Positions 54,607 to 64,000 of a DNA stretch of 64,000 nucleotides are shown piece by piece; position 1 is the first letter of the stretch; every line of letters begins with the position of its first letter. The stretch spans positions 62,001 to 126,000 of the forward strand of contig NZ_JANUGV010000001.1 in the NCBI RefSeq assembly GCF_024753215.1. The letters run 5' to 3'. The notes under the pieces are model-generated. The model was not told the origin of the DNA. It saw only the letters and a program-made list of their open reading frames with translations, and did not search any database. Source of the DNA: Massilia solisilvae (GTDB lineage: Bacteria; Pseudomonadota; Gammaproteobacteria; Burkholderiales; Burkholderiaceae_D). Position numbers and translations under genes: made by a program.

Positions 54607-57600
54607 TCAATGTACCGTCATGTTTATGTTGTAGCCGTTCCGGTTCAGCCAATCCAAATAACCCCGCATGTCGACCGTTCCGGTCACAAAGTCACCTGAG
54701 GGAAAGCGGATTTTTTGCCCCTTGTCGTTCACCATGGCGGGCAGGTAACTGATGTATTTCTGTGTATCGGCCCACTTCATGCCGGTTCCCGTCATCGCCA
54801 TCTGCGTGGTCGTCTTGCCGTTCTGGTAGTGCACCTGGCGGTCTTCAATGCCGGGCGCCAAGGGCGCGCCCGCAGTCGAAAACTGGTTGTCGCTCTTGTC
54901 ATGCAGCACAGGGTTTGCGATGATGGTGTGCAGGAACGGCGAGTCCCCCATCTGGACCCCTGCCGCCTTGGCCTGATTCACCATCCATGTCAGCGCGACC
55001 TGCGATAGCTGGTTCTCGTTTGCGCCGAAGCCTCCGCCGATGTCCGCGTGTGAGCCAAGGAAACCGCGCTCGATGCGGGTTTTCCCCGCTGAGATCGTCG
55101 CGCCCATGATCGATTCGAGCGGAAATGCGCCAACTGAATTTATCAATCGCCGCGTCGTGTCCCCACGGTGTTCATTCAATGCGACCGCCTGCGCCACGTA
55201 CGCGAATTGCCCTGGAATCGCGAGTTCGTAGGAGGCACCGCTCTTGTTTGTCGAAAGCACGGTGTCAAACAGTCCCATGAACCGGAAGTTCACCTTTTGG
55301 CACATCTGGCGCCCGCCAGCACCCTTGTAGCTGTACCAGCCGTTGTTGGTGCTGGCTATGAGCCAGTTGGCAAAGTCGCGGGCCTCTGCAGCACCCCGGC
55401 TAAAGCCTACGATGTCGACGTCCATCTGGCTATCATCGGCCGCGAGATCTGCCTCGTCGTTGAAATACCGCAGCATGCGCTGGATCCGTGCGGGGCCTGA
55501 ATAGTTGCCTCCCATGTCAGCTGTTTCGGCACCCGCCGAAGGGACCCACCATGGCGTGAAAGTAGCCGGGATAATGTCGCCGTACGTCTGGTCGCGCTGC
55601 ACAGTGCCGACTCCGCTAACGTAACGCCTGTTCCCGTCCGCATATAACGTAAAGATTTGCAACACGTTTGACGGCGAACTGCTGTTCGCAGCCAACCAAG
55701 CCGGGTCGTCGGTATTGCCGGTGCCGTCGAAGGCGAATAGAACTAGACCTTGCGGGTCAATGTATTTGAGCGGATTTCCGTTTACATAGGCATAGGCGTT
55801 GCTGCCGCCTCTCAGACCCAACGGGTCCGCAGTTAAGTAACGGCTGCGTGCAGGATCGTAGTAACGGTGGTCGTTGTAGTACAGCCCAGTTTCCTTGTCG
55901 GCATACTGGCCCGGCAGCCGCAGATCCAGTTCGAAGGGGCGTGACGCTTGGGCTGTCTTGCCCGAGTCCGCCACCGGCACGAGCTTCCCGAAAGGGCTGT
56001 AGGCTGCTTGCCAGATGGGCTTGCCTCTGGCATCGGTGACCATCTCGACCGCGCCTAGATGGTTGGTCTGCAGGTAGGCGATGTTCTCCCCTTTGCCGAA
56101 CCAGGCATGCCAGAGCCTGACAGGCTGCGCCGCGCCTCCAGAGTCATTGGCCGCGCCGCCGTTCGAGGTATCGATGACGGCCACCGGTTGGCCTGCTAAG
56201 TAGACATACTGGCGCCGTATCATGCCCTTGCCGTTCAGTTCGGCCACGAGCCGGCGACCTTCGTACAGGTAGTAACTGTGTTCGCCACCGACGATTTTCT
56301 CGATGCGCTCGCCTCGGTGGTTGTAGTGGTAGCGCGCCAGGACGCGCTGGCCTTCGCGCACCTCCAGCAGTTTGCCGAAGGCGTCCCACACGAAGCTACG
56401 GTTGCCGACGTGCTTTGGCTGCCCCGAAGCGTCGTAGCTAGCGTCCGCAGCGCCATCGCCGCGCGCCTCGACGTGCCAGCGGTCTGCTCCCGACTTGTAG
56501 CTGGTCTTAACGGTATTGCCGTGCATGTCGCTCTGGTCCGCGAGACCTTCCTGCGCTAACAAGCGATTGCCATTGTCGTCGTAATAGTAGCGGGCAAAGC
56601 CCGTGCTCGGCCCGGTGGCCGCTGCTGCCGCGGTCCGCGTGGCCGCAGTCGCCGCCACGATCAATCGGTCGCGTGCGTCGTAAGCGTAGCTGCTCGCCGC
56701 ATCCTTGTCCCGCGTGTACAGCAGGTTGCCCTGTACGTCCCACAGGTAGCGGTGGTCGAGCAAGGCCTTCGGATCAGGCGGCAGGCCCAGTGCGCCGGGC
56801 AACGCCGGAAGCGGCGCGGCCAGTGCTGGGCGTACGCCAAGCAGTGCTTCCAGTATCCCGCTGGCTCCCGGGCCGGACGCAGGCACACGCGGGTCGCGGT
56901 ACACGATGCGGGCAAGGCTGCCCTCCTTGCTGCGCTGGTAGTAAGCTTCGATGCCGTTGCCGTAGGTCAGGCGCTTGAGGCCGGCGACATCGCGTTCGAG
57001 GTCCCGCACGATGGTCTGCCGCGGCATTAGCCAGCGGAGGGTCGGGTTGTCACCCCAACTGCGGTCGAGCGCCGTGATCTGGTTTTGGCCGTTGCGCCGG
57101 TAGTCGAGGGTGCTGCCATCAGGCAGGGTTATCGCGGCCAGTTGACCCAGGGCGTCGTAGCGGTAGTGTGTCGTGTAGCTGACGTGTTTGCCACCGGCGA
57201 GCGTGAGGATGTCGGTCTTGGCTCCGATGCGGCCCTGCGCATCGTAACTGTAGCGCTCGGCCTGGTTCGGATGGTCGATAGCGATGAGGCGTGGGCCTTC
57301 GTAGTGCCAGGTCGTGACGGCGGTCTTGCCGCCGTTTCCAGCGTCGGTGACCCGCTGCGTGACAATGCGGCCGATCACGTCGTAGTCGTAGCTGGCGCGG
57401 TTGCCGTTGGCGTCGGTACTGGCCACCAGCCGGTTTGCCGCGTCGAAGCGCCGGGTGGTCATTCCGCTGTCTGCACCGATGGTAGCCACGATGCGGCCGA
57501 AGTCGTCCCAGACGTATCGGGTACTGGCCCCGTTCGGCTCGACAATGGCGGTAGTGCGGCCGTACGCGTCCAGCTCAAAATGGGTCGTCGCGCCAGCCGC

Positions 57601-59940
57601 CTGCGAGACTGCCGTGATGTTGGCCGCAGCGTCGTACCCGAAGCGCGTGGTGCGGCCCAGTGCATCGGTCAGTGCGCTGGGCAGGCCGAGCGTATTCCAG
57701 TCGATGCGGCGGGTGCCGCCCCCGGCGTCCGTCATGGCTTGAAGGCGGCCCAGATTATCGTATTCATAGCGTCGTGCCTGCTTGATGGTACTGGAGAGCG
57801 TGCTTTGCTCGAGCAAGTTGTCCTCTGTGTCGTAACGACTGGTCCGAATGATGCCCAGCGCCGACGCGATCCAGGTGTTGCGCCCAGCGTCGTCGTAGCC
57901 GAGGCGGGCCAGCGGGTGGTAGTGCGTGCCGTCGTCGTAGCCCGACTCGACAGGATTGCCTAAAGGGTCAAACACGGTGCTCTGTGTGATGCCGTCGCGG
58001 GTAACGGCGAGCAGCTGGCCGCTCGGGCTGTAGCGCAGGTGGGTCGTGCGGCCCTCTGCGTCTCTGATGTTGGCAATGCGGCCGGCGTAGTCGTATTCGA
58101 CTTCGCTCTTGCGATTCCCAGACGTGATGATGGCGGTCACGATTCCATCGCGCTTTTCGGAAGGCTCGTAGCGTATGAGTCGATCGCCGTTTGGTGTCGA
58201 TTTCGGCGAGGCCAGTCCAGGGTTATGGTGGTCGTACTCGATGAGCGTGATGTCGGAGTCGAGCGGGGAGTTGGTTTTGCCGTTCGGGAGCGGCCCGTCG
58301 ATCTCGGCCAGCAGGCTGCGGCCATTGATTGTGGCATAGCGGTAGTGGACGGTCCGTTCGATCGGCAAAGGTGGCTGCTTGCCGTCAGGGCCCGGGATCC
58401 ACCCGGCCTCGGAGACGGCCAGCGGCTGACCCGCAGCGTTGTAGACAATGTGCGTCACCAGTTCCTTGCCGGGGACCACGCTTGGGCGCGCCATTAGTGC
58501 GGGCGCAAAAGAACTGCCTTCATATTCGAAGCGTACCTGCAGCTGCGCCGGACCGGGCTTGCCGCGCTCGTACACAATCTTGCTGACCCGTGTGATTCGG
58601 CCGAGCTTGTCCCGTTCGGTTCTAATGGTCACGATCGGCTCGCCATCCTCAGACAGCTTGGTCGTCTCGGTCAGCCGTCCGGCTTCATCGTAGCGGTGCC
58701 GTATGTTTGGCTCGCCGCACAGCGCACAGCCCGCCCCGCGCACCTCCAGCAGACGGTATTCGTCCGCGATCACCGTGTATCGGTAGACCGTCTTCTGGCC
58801 GAGGCTGTTGGTAAGCACGGTCTTGCCGGCCTCATGGTTGTCCAGCGTGACCTTGTCCACGTTGCTGCCATGAGTGCTGAGGATTGCGCGGCCGGTATCG
58901 TCGTAACCGTAGGTTGAGTAGCGGGTCGTGACTGGCTTGCCGTCCGCGCCAATGGCCTCGATGCTGATTCCGGTCATGAGCCACGGCCTGCGTGAGTCTT
59001 CGTGGTGGTATATCCGGCTGGTCGTGCTGCGGGTGGTGCCACGACTGGAAAAGGCGTGCGCCTTTTTGTCCGGATCGAAGTGGTCCGGCAACCGCACCCG
59101 GACCAGGTTGGCCAGCAGCTGCCTCTCGTCGAACAGGCCGGCACCCTTCGGCAGCGTGCTGCCGTACTCGTATTCGAAGCGTCCGACCGGGGTGTCGATG
59201 AACTGCACCCCGTGAAATTGGTTGGGCGTCTTGCGGTCGTAGTAGACCAGGTCCAGGCTGCGCCCCTGCGGGTCGATGACTCGCACCAGCACGTTCTGGC
59301 TGTCGTAAAGCAAGCGCACCATTTCGCCGGTTGGGGCCGTAATTCGGTCGAGTTTTCCTGACGCGTTGAAGTGCAGCTTGCGCCCGTCGGTCCAGGCCCA
59401 GGTGTAGTCGGGTTGCCCGTCTTGTTGGCGGCCGACAGTCATCGTGCCGTTGGCCGGGTCTGGCGTGCTGCACCGGGTAGGGGCCTTTTGATCGCGGTCG
59501 AAAATCACTCGCCCCCCGTCGGCTTGGAGCACTTGGATTGTTCCCCAGCGGTCGACAATTTCCGCTTCATACGATAGCCGCCAGCCACGGCCGAGCACGC
59601 CGTTGCGTTCACCCGGGCCGCTGAATGCGCTGTTGTAGTGGCGGACGATTTCGAGCCCCAGTACGCCGGGCAGGGCGGGCATGTCATCCTCGCGCTGGTA
59701 TTTGTTGCCGGTCATTACATTGATGGGGTTACCGGCGCCGGCGCACTGACCCTGCTTGTTGGGGTCGCCGCCAGTGTTTGGTGGGCACGCGCTGGCTGTC
59801 AGCGCGATGAACAGCGAGACGACATTGACGGCCCAAGCGATGAGCCACCAGCGGAGGCGCCCCGGCGGCAGGCGGCGTGTAGCCATGTTTGTCTTAGCCG
59901 GAGCAAGGAAGGCGGGAGCAAACGCGCTCAAGCTGATCAT
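54607..59940 (-). CDS. RHS-repeat protein with C-terminal DUF2235/Tle1-type lipase domain
   Basis: A protein of about 1777 residues. A basic N terminus and hydrophobic segment (RWWLIAWAVNVVSLFIALTASA, shortened here: residues ~30-51) look like an export signal. DUF6531-like region (NPINVMTGNKYQREDDMPAL) and many YD repeats follow, then the RHS core end (LPGQYADKETGLYYNDHRYY, DPLGLRGGSNAYAYVNGNP, YIDPQGL). The tip (about 1398-1777) is an alpha/beta hydrolase: FAFDGTGN, nucleophile Ser1514 in VGFSRGAAEARDF, Asp in GLFDTV and His in GSHADIGGG, the Tle1/DUF2235 triad. ATG 59940 overlaps the TadE-gene stop (ATGA); later ATG 59886 is an alternative. No PAAR domain. Confidence 0.9.
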   Translation of the reverse strand: MISLSAFAPAFLAPAKTNMATRRLPPGRLRWWLIAWAVNVVSLFIALTASACPPNTGGDPNKQGQCAGAGNPINVMTGNKYQREDDMPALPGVLGLEIVRHYNSAFSGPGERNGVLGRGWRLSYEAEIVDRWGTIQVLQADGGRVIFDRDQKAPTRCSTPDPANGTMTVGRQQDGQPDYTWAWTDGRKLHFNASGKLDRITAPTGEMVRLLYDSQNVLVRVIDPQGRSLDLVYYDRKTPNQFHGVQFIDTPVGRFEYEYGSTLPKGAGLFDERQLLANLVRVRLPDHFDPDKKAHAFSSRGTTRSTTSRIYHHEDSRRPWLMTGISIEAIGADGKPVTTRYSTYGYDDTGRAILSTHGSNVDKVTLDNHEAGKTVLTNSLGQKTVYRYTVIADEYRLLEVRGAGCALCGEPNIRHRYDEAGRLTETTKLSEDGEPIVTIRTERDKLGRITRVSKIVYERGKPGPAQLQVRFEYEGSSFAPALMARPSVVPGKELVTHIVYNAAGQPLAVSEAGWIPGPDGKQPPLPIERTVHYRYATINGRSLLAEIDGPLPNGKTNSPLDSDITLIEYDHHNPGLASPKSTPNGDRLIRYEPSEKRDGIVTAIITSGNRKSEVEYDYAGRIANIRDAEGRTTHLRYSPSGQLLAVTRDGITQSTVFDPLGNPVESGYDDGTHYHPLARLGYDDAGRNTWIASALGIIRTSRYDTEDNLLEQSTLSSTIKQARRYEYDNLGRLQAMTDAGGGTRRIDWNTLGLPSALTDALGRTTRFGYDAAANITAVSQAAGATTHFELDAYGRTTAIVEPNGASTRYVWDDFGRIVATIGADSGMTTRRFDAANRLVASTDANGNRASYDYDVIGRIVTQRVTDAGNGGKTAVTTWHYEGPRLIAIDHPNQAERYSYDAQGRIGAKTDILTLAGGKHVSYTTHYRYDALGQLAAITLPDGSTLDYRRNGQNQITALDRSWGDNPTLRWLMPRQTIVRDLERDVAGLKRLTYGNGIEAYYQRSKEGSLARIVYRDPRVPASGPGASGILEALLGVRPALAAPLPALPGALGLPPDPKALLDHRYLWDVQGNLLYTRDKDAASSYAYDARDRLIVAATAATRTAAAAATGPSTGFARYYYDDNGNRLLAQEGLADQSDMHGNTVKTSYKSGADRWHVEARGDGAADASYDASGQPKHVGNRSFVWDAFGKLLEVREGQRVLARYHYNHRGERIEKIVGGEHSYYLYEGRRLVAELNGKGMIRRQYVYLAGQPVAVIDTSNGGAANDSGGAAQPVRLWHAWFGKGENIAYLQTNHLGAVEMVTDARGKPIWQAAYSPFGKLVPVADSGKTAQASRPFELDLRLPGQYADKETGLYYNDHRYYDPARSRYLTADPLGLRGGSNAYAYVNGNPLKYIDPQGLVLFAFDGTGNTDDPAWLAANSSSPSNVLQIFTLYADGNRRYVSGVGTVQRDQTYGDIIPATFTPWWVPSAGAETADMGGNYSGPARIQRMLRYFNDEADLAADDSQMDVDIVGFSRGAAEARDFANWLIASTNNGWYSYKGAGGRQMCQKVNFRFMGLFDTVLSTNKSGASYELAIPGQFAYVAQAVALNEHRGDTTRRLINSVGAFPLESIMGATISAGKTRIERGFLGSHADIGGGFGANENQLSQVALTWMVNQAKAAGVQMGDSPFLHTIIANPVLHDKSDNQFSTAGAPLAPGIEDRQVHYQNGKTTTQMAMTGTGMKWADTQKYISYLPAMVNDKGQKIRFPSGDFVTGTVDMRGYLDWLNRNGYNINMTVH

Positions 59941-61235
59941 GTTTTTGGCGTCCATTCTGGTGGTATGCAGCACATCTGCGAGGAATCGCAGGTAGTAGGG
60001 GGCTTGCAATGGTTCGGGTCGGTGAACGGGTTGCAGGCCGGCTCGGGATCGGACGAGGGCGGCGGCGCCGGATTCCGGCAGCTAAGCGTGGTGCAATCAG
60101 GCGGCGGCCCTTGTGTCACCGGCGTACTCCCCGGGTCGGCCGGTTTCCCGCCGTTGCCCGCTCCGGGTATCGAGACGGGGTTGCCGGGTTCGATCGCGTC
60201 CGAATGCATCTCAAGCGTGACGTGCGTGACGACCGGGATGCGCCCGTCGTTGATCAGTTTGGTCTGAAAGTCGTCGGTGTGCTGATCAGCCCACTTCAGG
60301 TAAGCGAGGTAGAGCTTGCCGATGATGGGCACTTTGGGGAGGTAACCGTGCGTGATTTTCAGCTTCAGCAGGTTTGCGTCATGAAGCGACTGGCCAGAGG
60401 ACGCGCCCACCTCATTGAGTTTGGGACGGGCAGCCAAGGCTGAGTTGGGAATGACGTGCCGACTGCCGGTCTTCAGCAGCGCCTGCAGCGTCTCGTCGTT
60501 CCATTCGACGAAGCTCTCCTTGGTCGGGTTGAGCATCTCGATCTGCATGTTCCCGGCCATGTCGGCACTGGCCTTTGCAACTGACTGGGCCACCTCGTCC
60601 GCCGTCTCGCCGCCTCCGTACATCGGCGCGAGAGCTCGTACATATGCTTGCTGCACTGCCCCGAGGTCAGCATGAGCGAACGAACCTTCGCGCGCGGCCA
60701 TGAAGCTGGCGTAGTTGATCTGGTTCTTGGCGAAGAACATCATGCCGTACTGCAGAGTTCCAAGCCCGAGCAGCGCGATCAAAGGCCCGACCACCGCGAA
60801 CTCGATCATGGCCGAACCTCGTTGCTTGGCCCATGCGTGCCTCGGGTTCGGTACGGGCTGCTCCAGGCACGGGTGGCTGAGGCGATCGCCCGGAGCGATG
60901 CCGAGTGCGGTAATTGTCCCGGCCGCCAGTTCGAGCGTATGGACGGCGCGCGGTCCGTCGAAGCTGCTGTGACTAGCGCGCCACGGTTTCAGGTGCCTCA
61001 CGCAACGGGTGACGAAGCCGTGCCGGTCGAGGTAGACAACGTCGATCGGATAGCGCATGAAGGCGCTGTGCACGCTCGAGCAATGGGTGATCAGCATGCC
61101 CTCCGCCTGTTCCAACGGCCCGCTAAGCATCAGTCCCCGAAAGCGCGTGAGAAAGCTGTCCGCAGTACGCAGCGCAAGTTCGTGCGTACCGCTGGCGGTG
61201 GACAGCGTACATTGCGTGCGCTTCGTGGCCGTCAT
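59937..61235 (-). CDS. DUF192-TadE fusion protein
   Basis: A 432-residue protein with two unrelated parts. Residues 24-119 are DUF192-like (LTRFRGLMLSGPLEQAEGML, HSAFMRYPIDVVYLD, VHTLELAAGTITALGIAPGD). Residues 138-180 are the TadE pseudopilin start: RGSAMIEFAVVGPLIALLGL, with a class III prepilin-type site after Gly140 and Glu at +5. The C-terminal 60 residues are Pro-rich with seven Cys. TadE-like pseudopilins usually lack such a large leader. It follows tadC by 4 bases, and its stop overlaps the RHS gene start. Confidence 0.88.
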   Translation of the reverse strand: MTATKRTQCTLSTASGTHELALRTADSFLTRFRGLMLSGPLEQAEGMLITHCSSVHSAFMRYPIDVVYLDRHGFVTRCVRHLKPWRASHSSFDGPRAVHTLELAAGTITALGIAPGDRLSHPCLEQPVPNPRHAWAKQRGSAMIEFAVVGPLIALLGLGTLQYGMMFFAKNQINYASFMAAREGSFAHADLGAVQQAYVRALAPMYGGGETADEVAQSVAKASADMAGNMQIEMLNPTKESFVEWNDETLQALLKTGSRHVIPNSALAARPKLNEVGASSGQSLHDANLLKLKITHGYLPKVPIIGKLYLAYLKWADQHTDDFQTKLINDGRIPVVTHVTLEMHSDAIEPGNPVSIPGAGNGGKPADPGSTPVTQGPPPDCTTLSCRNPAPPPSSDPEPACNPFTDPNHCKPPTTCDSSQMCCIPPEWTPKT

Positions 61236-61239
61236 CTTC

Positions 61240-62157
61240 CTAGAGCCCCATGCTCATGAACTGGACGGCGATCGGGAAGAACAGCACGATAAAGGTGCAC
61301 GGAAAGATGAAGGCGATCAGCGGAAACAGCAGCTTGACGGGTGCTTCCATCGCCAGCTTCTCCGCCCGCAGAAAACGCTCCGAGCGGCGCTGATCCGCCT
61401 GGGCGCGCAAGGCCGGCCCCAGATTCATGCCTACGCGTTCGGCCTGCACCATGGCGGTGACGAAGGTCGTCACGCTCGCCTCCTGCAGCCGTTCGCTCAT
61501 GCCGCGCAATGCTTCGGCACGCGCTTTGCCGTTGCGGACATCGCGCAGTACCCGTTGGATTTCGTCGCGCAGGATGCCATGTGGGCCTTTTTCGACGGCC
61601 TGGTTGAACGCGCCTTGCAGGTTCAACCCCGCCTCCACGCACAGGGTGATGAGGTCGAGCATGAACGGCAGCGTCTTTTGCAGCTCACGCCTACGTAGCG
61701 CGATGCGGTCTTTCAGCCAAATGTGGAAGTAACCCCAGCCGCACAGCGCGCCAACGATGCCAACCTGCCAGTAGCGCTCGGCGCCGAAGTCGCCGGCCGG
61801 GCCTTGTCCCAGCAGTTTGAGTACGCCCACCGCCACGCCAGCAGCCACGAGCCCCCACATCAGGCGACCGGCCACGAACTGCGGCGCATTGAGGCCAAAT
61901 TCGAGGCCAGCCTTGCGCAGCCGGATCGGTAACCGGTCGGTTGCCTCCTGCGATACGATCCGAGCCAGCGGATAGCTGCACCACTGGATCGGCCACCAAA
62001 GTAGCCGGAACCCGAGCGGCGGAGGATCCTTGTAGCGCCGGTCTTCTGGCGGGATCTCGGCCACTGCACGGCTGATCTGCATGATGAAGAGGCCTGCCGC
62101 CGCACCGAATAGCACGGCCAGCAGTGTGACAACGAGCGTAACGGTCGATTGGGACAT
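61240..62157 (-). CDS. tadC: TadC, type II secretion F-family inner-membrane protein
   Basis: A 305-residue polytopic protein of the GspF/TadC family. It has an N-terminal helix, PFMLDLITLCVEAGLNLQGAF and AMVQAERVGMNLGPALRAQA (the T2SSF domain), and a C-terminal hydrophobic end (LFPLIAFIFPCTFIVLFFP). With TadB it forms the membrane platform of a Tad (Flp) pilus. It is 15 bases after tadB. Confidence 0.93.
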   Translation of the reverse strand: MSQSTVTLVVTLLAVLFGAAAGLFIMQISRAVAEIPPEDRRYKDPPPLGFRLLWWPIQWCSYPLARIVSQEATDRLPIRLRKAGLEFGLNAPQFVAGRLMWGLVAAGVAVGVLKLLGQGPAGDFGAERYWQVGIVGALCGWGYFHIWLKDRIALRRRELQKTLPFMLDLITLCVEAGLNLQGAFNQAVEKGPHGILRDEIQRVLRDVRNGKARAEALRGMSERLQEASVTTFVTAMVQAERVGMNLGPALRAQADQRRSERFLRAEKLAMEAPVKLLFPLIAFIFPCTFIVLFFPIAVQFMSMGL

Positions 62158-62172
62158 GCCGCACCTTTGTGG

Positions 62173-63033
62173 TCAGACGTCGATCGCAACGATCTTTCGG
62201 ATGACGAAGATCCCTAGCGCCTCCAGGATGCCGATGACGGCGAGCGCACCCCAGCCCATCGGCGTGTGCCACAACACGCTCATCTCACCCGGTTCCATCT
62301 GGTTCAGTACCAGCATCAGCCCGATGGGCAACATGCCCACGATCCAGGCTTGCAGCTTGCCCTGCGCCGTCAGGGCGCCGATCTTGCCCTCGATCTGCAG
62401 GCGACTGCGCACCGTGTTGGCCGTACGTTCGAGCATTTCGGCCAGGCCGCCGCCGGTTTCGGACGCGATGCGCATTGCCGATACTGTGAGGATGGTGGTG
62501 GGGGTGGGAATGCGCCGCGCCAGCCCGTTCAGGCTCTGTTCCAGCGTGGCGCCGAGCCTCTGCTCACGCAGGAGGAGGGTGAACTCCTGCCCGAGCGGGG
62601 CTGGCGCTTCAATCACGAGCTGGCCGATCGCGGAGCGCAGGCTCAAGCCAGCGCGCAGTGCGCCAGACAGCATTGTCAACGCATCGGGCAGCTGCTCCTC
62701 AAACCGGCGCAGGCGCCGCTGGCGCATGCGTGCAAACACGAAGCGCGGCATCAATCCTAGCGCTGCGCTCGCGCCCAGTCCGAGAACCACGTTGCGGAAG
62801 AAGAGCCCAGTGAGGATACTGCCCAAGACGACAAGCGCCACGTGCGCCGCGAAGATTTTTCCGGGGTCCACGAACAGGAAGAACTCGCGTGCATGGAAGC
62901 TGGTGCGCTCCGTGAACTGTGCGTGGTAGCGAGCCATCGCGCTCTTACCGATGTCGATGATGAACCACGCGAACATCGTCGCCGCAATGGCGGCAACGAT
63001 GGTCAGCGCAAGAAGGATGGCCTGGCTGTTCAT
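62173..63033 (-). CDS. tadB: TadB, type II secretion F-family inner-membrane protein
   Basis: A 286-residue GspF-family protein with helices at both ends and [39 protein letters not shown] and [17 protein letters not shown] in the T2SSF domain. Pair of TadC in the Tad pilus platform. The start overlaps the cpaF stop by 4 bases. Confidence 0.93.
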   Translation of the reverse strand: MNSQAILLALTIVAAIAATMFAWFIIDIGKSAMARYHAQFTERTSFHAREFFLFVDPGKIFAAHVALVVLGSILTGLFFRNVVLGLGASAALGLMPRFVFARMRQRRLRRFEEQLPDALTMLSGALRAGLSLRSAIGQLVIEAPAPLGQEFTLLLREQRLGATLEQSLNGLARRIPTPTTILTVSAMRIASETGGGLAEMLERTANTVRSRLQIEGKIGALTAQGKLQAWIVGMLPIGLMLVLNQMEPGEMSVLWHTPMGWGALAVIGILEALGIFVIRKIVAIDV

Positions 63034-64000
63034 CCGGCGGCTCCGTGGGAGAAGCCGCCGTCAGCTAATTCTGGCTCGCCCACCTCGTCGTAGCCATCAT
63101 CCATCTCCACATTCGCGACTACCGGTTTGAAGATGTCCATGTCAAGCGGGCGGCCCGAGAAGCGCAGCGCCTCGTAGAATGTGGGAGCCATGTCGCAGCC
63201 GGTGAAATAGCCGCGGATCTTTGTGCCATTGCCGTATCCCTGGTTCGCGAAACGGAACAGTTCCTGCAGCTGCAGTTTGCCGCTTTCGATGCCCGTCACT
63301 TCGGTGATGCTGGTGACCATGCGCGTGCCGCAGGCGAAGCGAGTCTGCTGCACTATCAGGTGGATAGCCGAAGCAATCTGGTCGCGAATGGCAGTCAGAG
63401 GCAGGTCCATCCCTGCCATCAGGACCATGGTCTCAAGGCGTGCCAGCCCGTCGCGTGGGCTGTTTGCGTGCAGAGTGGTCAGGGAACCGTCGTGGCCCGT
63501 ATTCATTGCCTGCAGCATGTCGAGCGCCTCGCCGCCGCGGCACTCGCCGACCACGATTCGGTCCGGGCGCATGCGCAGCGTGTTCCTGACCAGTTCCCGG
63601 ATCGGTATTGCCCCTTTGCCTTCACCGTTGGCAGGCCGGGACTCCAGGCTCACCCAGTGGTCGTGGTGCAGTTGCAGTTCGGCAGCGTCCTCCACCGTGA
63701 TGATTCGCTCTTCGTGGGGAATGAAGTTCGACAGGATATTCAGGAGGGTCGTCTTACCGGAGCCAGTCCCGCCCGAGACCACGATGTTCCTGCGCGCCGC
63801 AACGCACACCTCCAGAAACTCCGCCATCTCGGCACTCATCGAGCCCAGATCGACCAGATCCTGTGCGGTCATCTTGCGCTTTGCGAATTTACGGATCGTG
63901 AGCGTCGGTCCTTTTAAAGCCAGAGGCGGGATGATGGCGTTGACGCGTGACCCGTCCTTCAAGCGCGCGTCAACCATCGGCGACGATTCGTCGATGCGGC
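63030..64000 (-). CDS. cpaF: CpaF/TadA-type secretion ATPase (5' end beyond the window)
   Basis: The C-terminal about 320 residues of a type II/IV secretion ATPase that powers Tad pilus assembly. Walker [16 protein letters not shown], Asp box [12 protein letters not shown], Walker B-like [17 protein letters not shown] and His box [14 protein letters not shown] are all present. The frame stays open to the right edge, so the N terminus is missing. First visible gene of the leftward cpaF-tadB-tadC-tadE-RHS run. Confidence 0.93.
   Translation of the reverse strand, partial: RIDESSPMVDARLKDGSRVNAIIPPLALKGPTLTIRKFAKRKMTAQDLVDLGSMSAEMAEFLEVCVAARRNIVVSGGTGSGKTTLLNILSNFIPHEERIITVEDAAELQLHHDHWVSLESRPANGEGKGAIPIRELVRNTLRMRPDRIVVGECRGGEALDMLQAMNTGHDGSLTTLHANSPRDGLARLETMVLMAGMDLPLTAIRDQIASAIHLIVQQTRFACGTRMVTSITEVTGIESGKLQLQELFRFANQGYGNGTKIRGYFTGCDMAPTFYEALRFSGRPLDMDIFKPVVANVEMDDGYDEVGEPELADGGFSHGAAG

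Noticed and set aside
54607..59940. Classical T6SS RHS effector
   Set aside because: No PAAR, VgrG, Eag chaperone or T6SS core gene is nearby, and the N terminus looks like an export signal; T6SS delivery is not excluded but not supported here.
1..64000. CRISPR arrays, tRNA or rRNA genes
   Set aside because: No regularly spaced repeats and no cloverleaf or rRNA-like sequence were noticed on either strand.

Overview
The window is high-GC bacterial chromosome that reads as a betaproteobacterium, most likely Burkholderiales, family Oxalobacteraceae (Massilia/Duganella-like). Evidence: gene orders pyrR-pyrB-pyrX-plsC and corC-lnt-glyQS-gmhB-plsC, an H-NS protein of the short beta-proteobacterial type, a PEP-CTERM protein, and two-subunit glycyl-tRNA synthetase. 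This placement is inference from gene content; there is no rRNA or tRNA gene in the window.

Layout. 1-3348 (+): end of pyrR, pyrB, a catalytically dead dihydroorotase (PyrX type) and a PlsC acyltransferase. 3328-4185 (-): apaH. 4288-13789 (+): cell-surface sugar block: dTDP-rhamnose operon rfbBACD, a WecA/MraY-type initiating transferase, an H-NS protein, phosphomannomutase/phosphoglucomutase, heptosyltransferase waaC and Kdo transferase waaA, then a YcxB-like protein. 13951-21804 (-): YgjP-like metallopeptidase, PlsC, gmhB, glyS, glyQ, lnt, corC. 21964-24665 (+): an IorA/IorB-like molybdenum hydroxylase pair that splits the usual miaB-ybeZ-ybeY-corC-lnt order; the rest of that order (ybeY, phoH, miaB) lies at 24795-27671 (-). 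A structured palindromic repeat sits beside this insertion, and a degraded copy sits near 13.9 kb.

27672-34484: long AT-richer spacers, an HTH protein with a Gln/Ala tail, an HDOD protein, GST, DUF1697, a tiny membrane protein, a PEP-CTERM protein and a divergent FtsH-like AAA+ zinc protease. 34702-38182 (+): thiolase, acyl-CoA dehydrogenase and CoA-transferase, an acyl-CoA catabolic trio. 38219-39487: DUF445 protein.

39484-48900: a respiratory alcohol-oxidation module. A beta-propeller protein is divergent from a PQQ dehydrogenase carrying the lanthanide-type Asp-Tyr-Asp signature. It is followed, with stop/start overlaps throughout, by XoxJ, a cytochrome c, caa3-type oxidase subunits II, I and III, a small membrane protein, CtaG and a last cytochrome c. 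The arrangement suggests electrons from alcohol pass to a dedicated terminal oxidase.

48965-50723: GNAT and GAF-EAL genes. 50744-64000: accessory region with somewhat lower GC. It opens with a frameshifted, 5'-truncated tyrosine integrase. Everything after that is on the minus strand and reads right to left: CpaF ATPase (runs off the right edge), TadB, TadC, a DUF192-TadE fusion, a 1777-residue RHS protein ending in a DUF2235/Tle1-type lipase domain, two tandem paralogous probable lipoproteins with an orphan RHS tip between them, and an internally duplicated exported protein. The RHS toxin start overlaps the TadE stop (ATGA) and no VgrG, PAAR or other T6SS gene is visible. A Tad-linked polymorphic lipase toxin with tandem immunity genes is the most interesting candidate system here.
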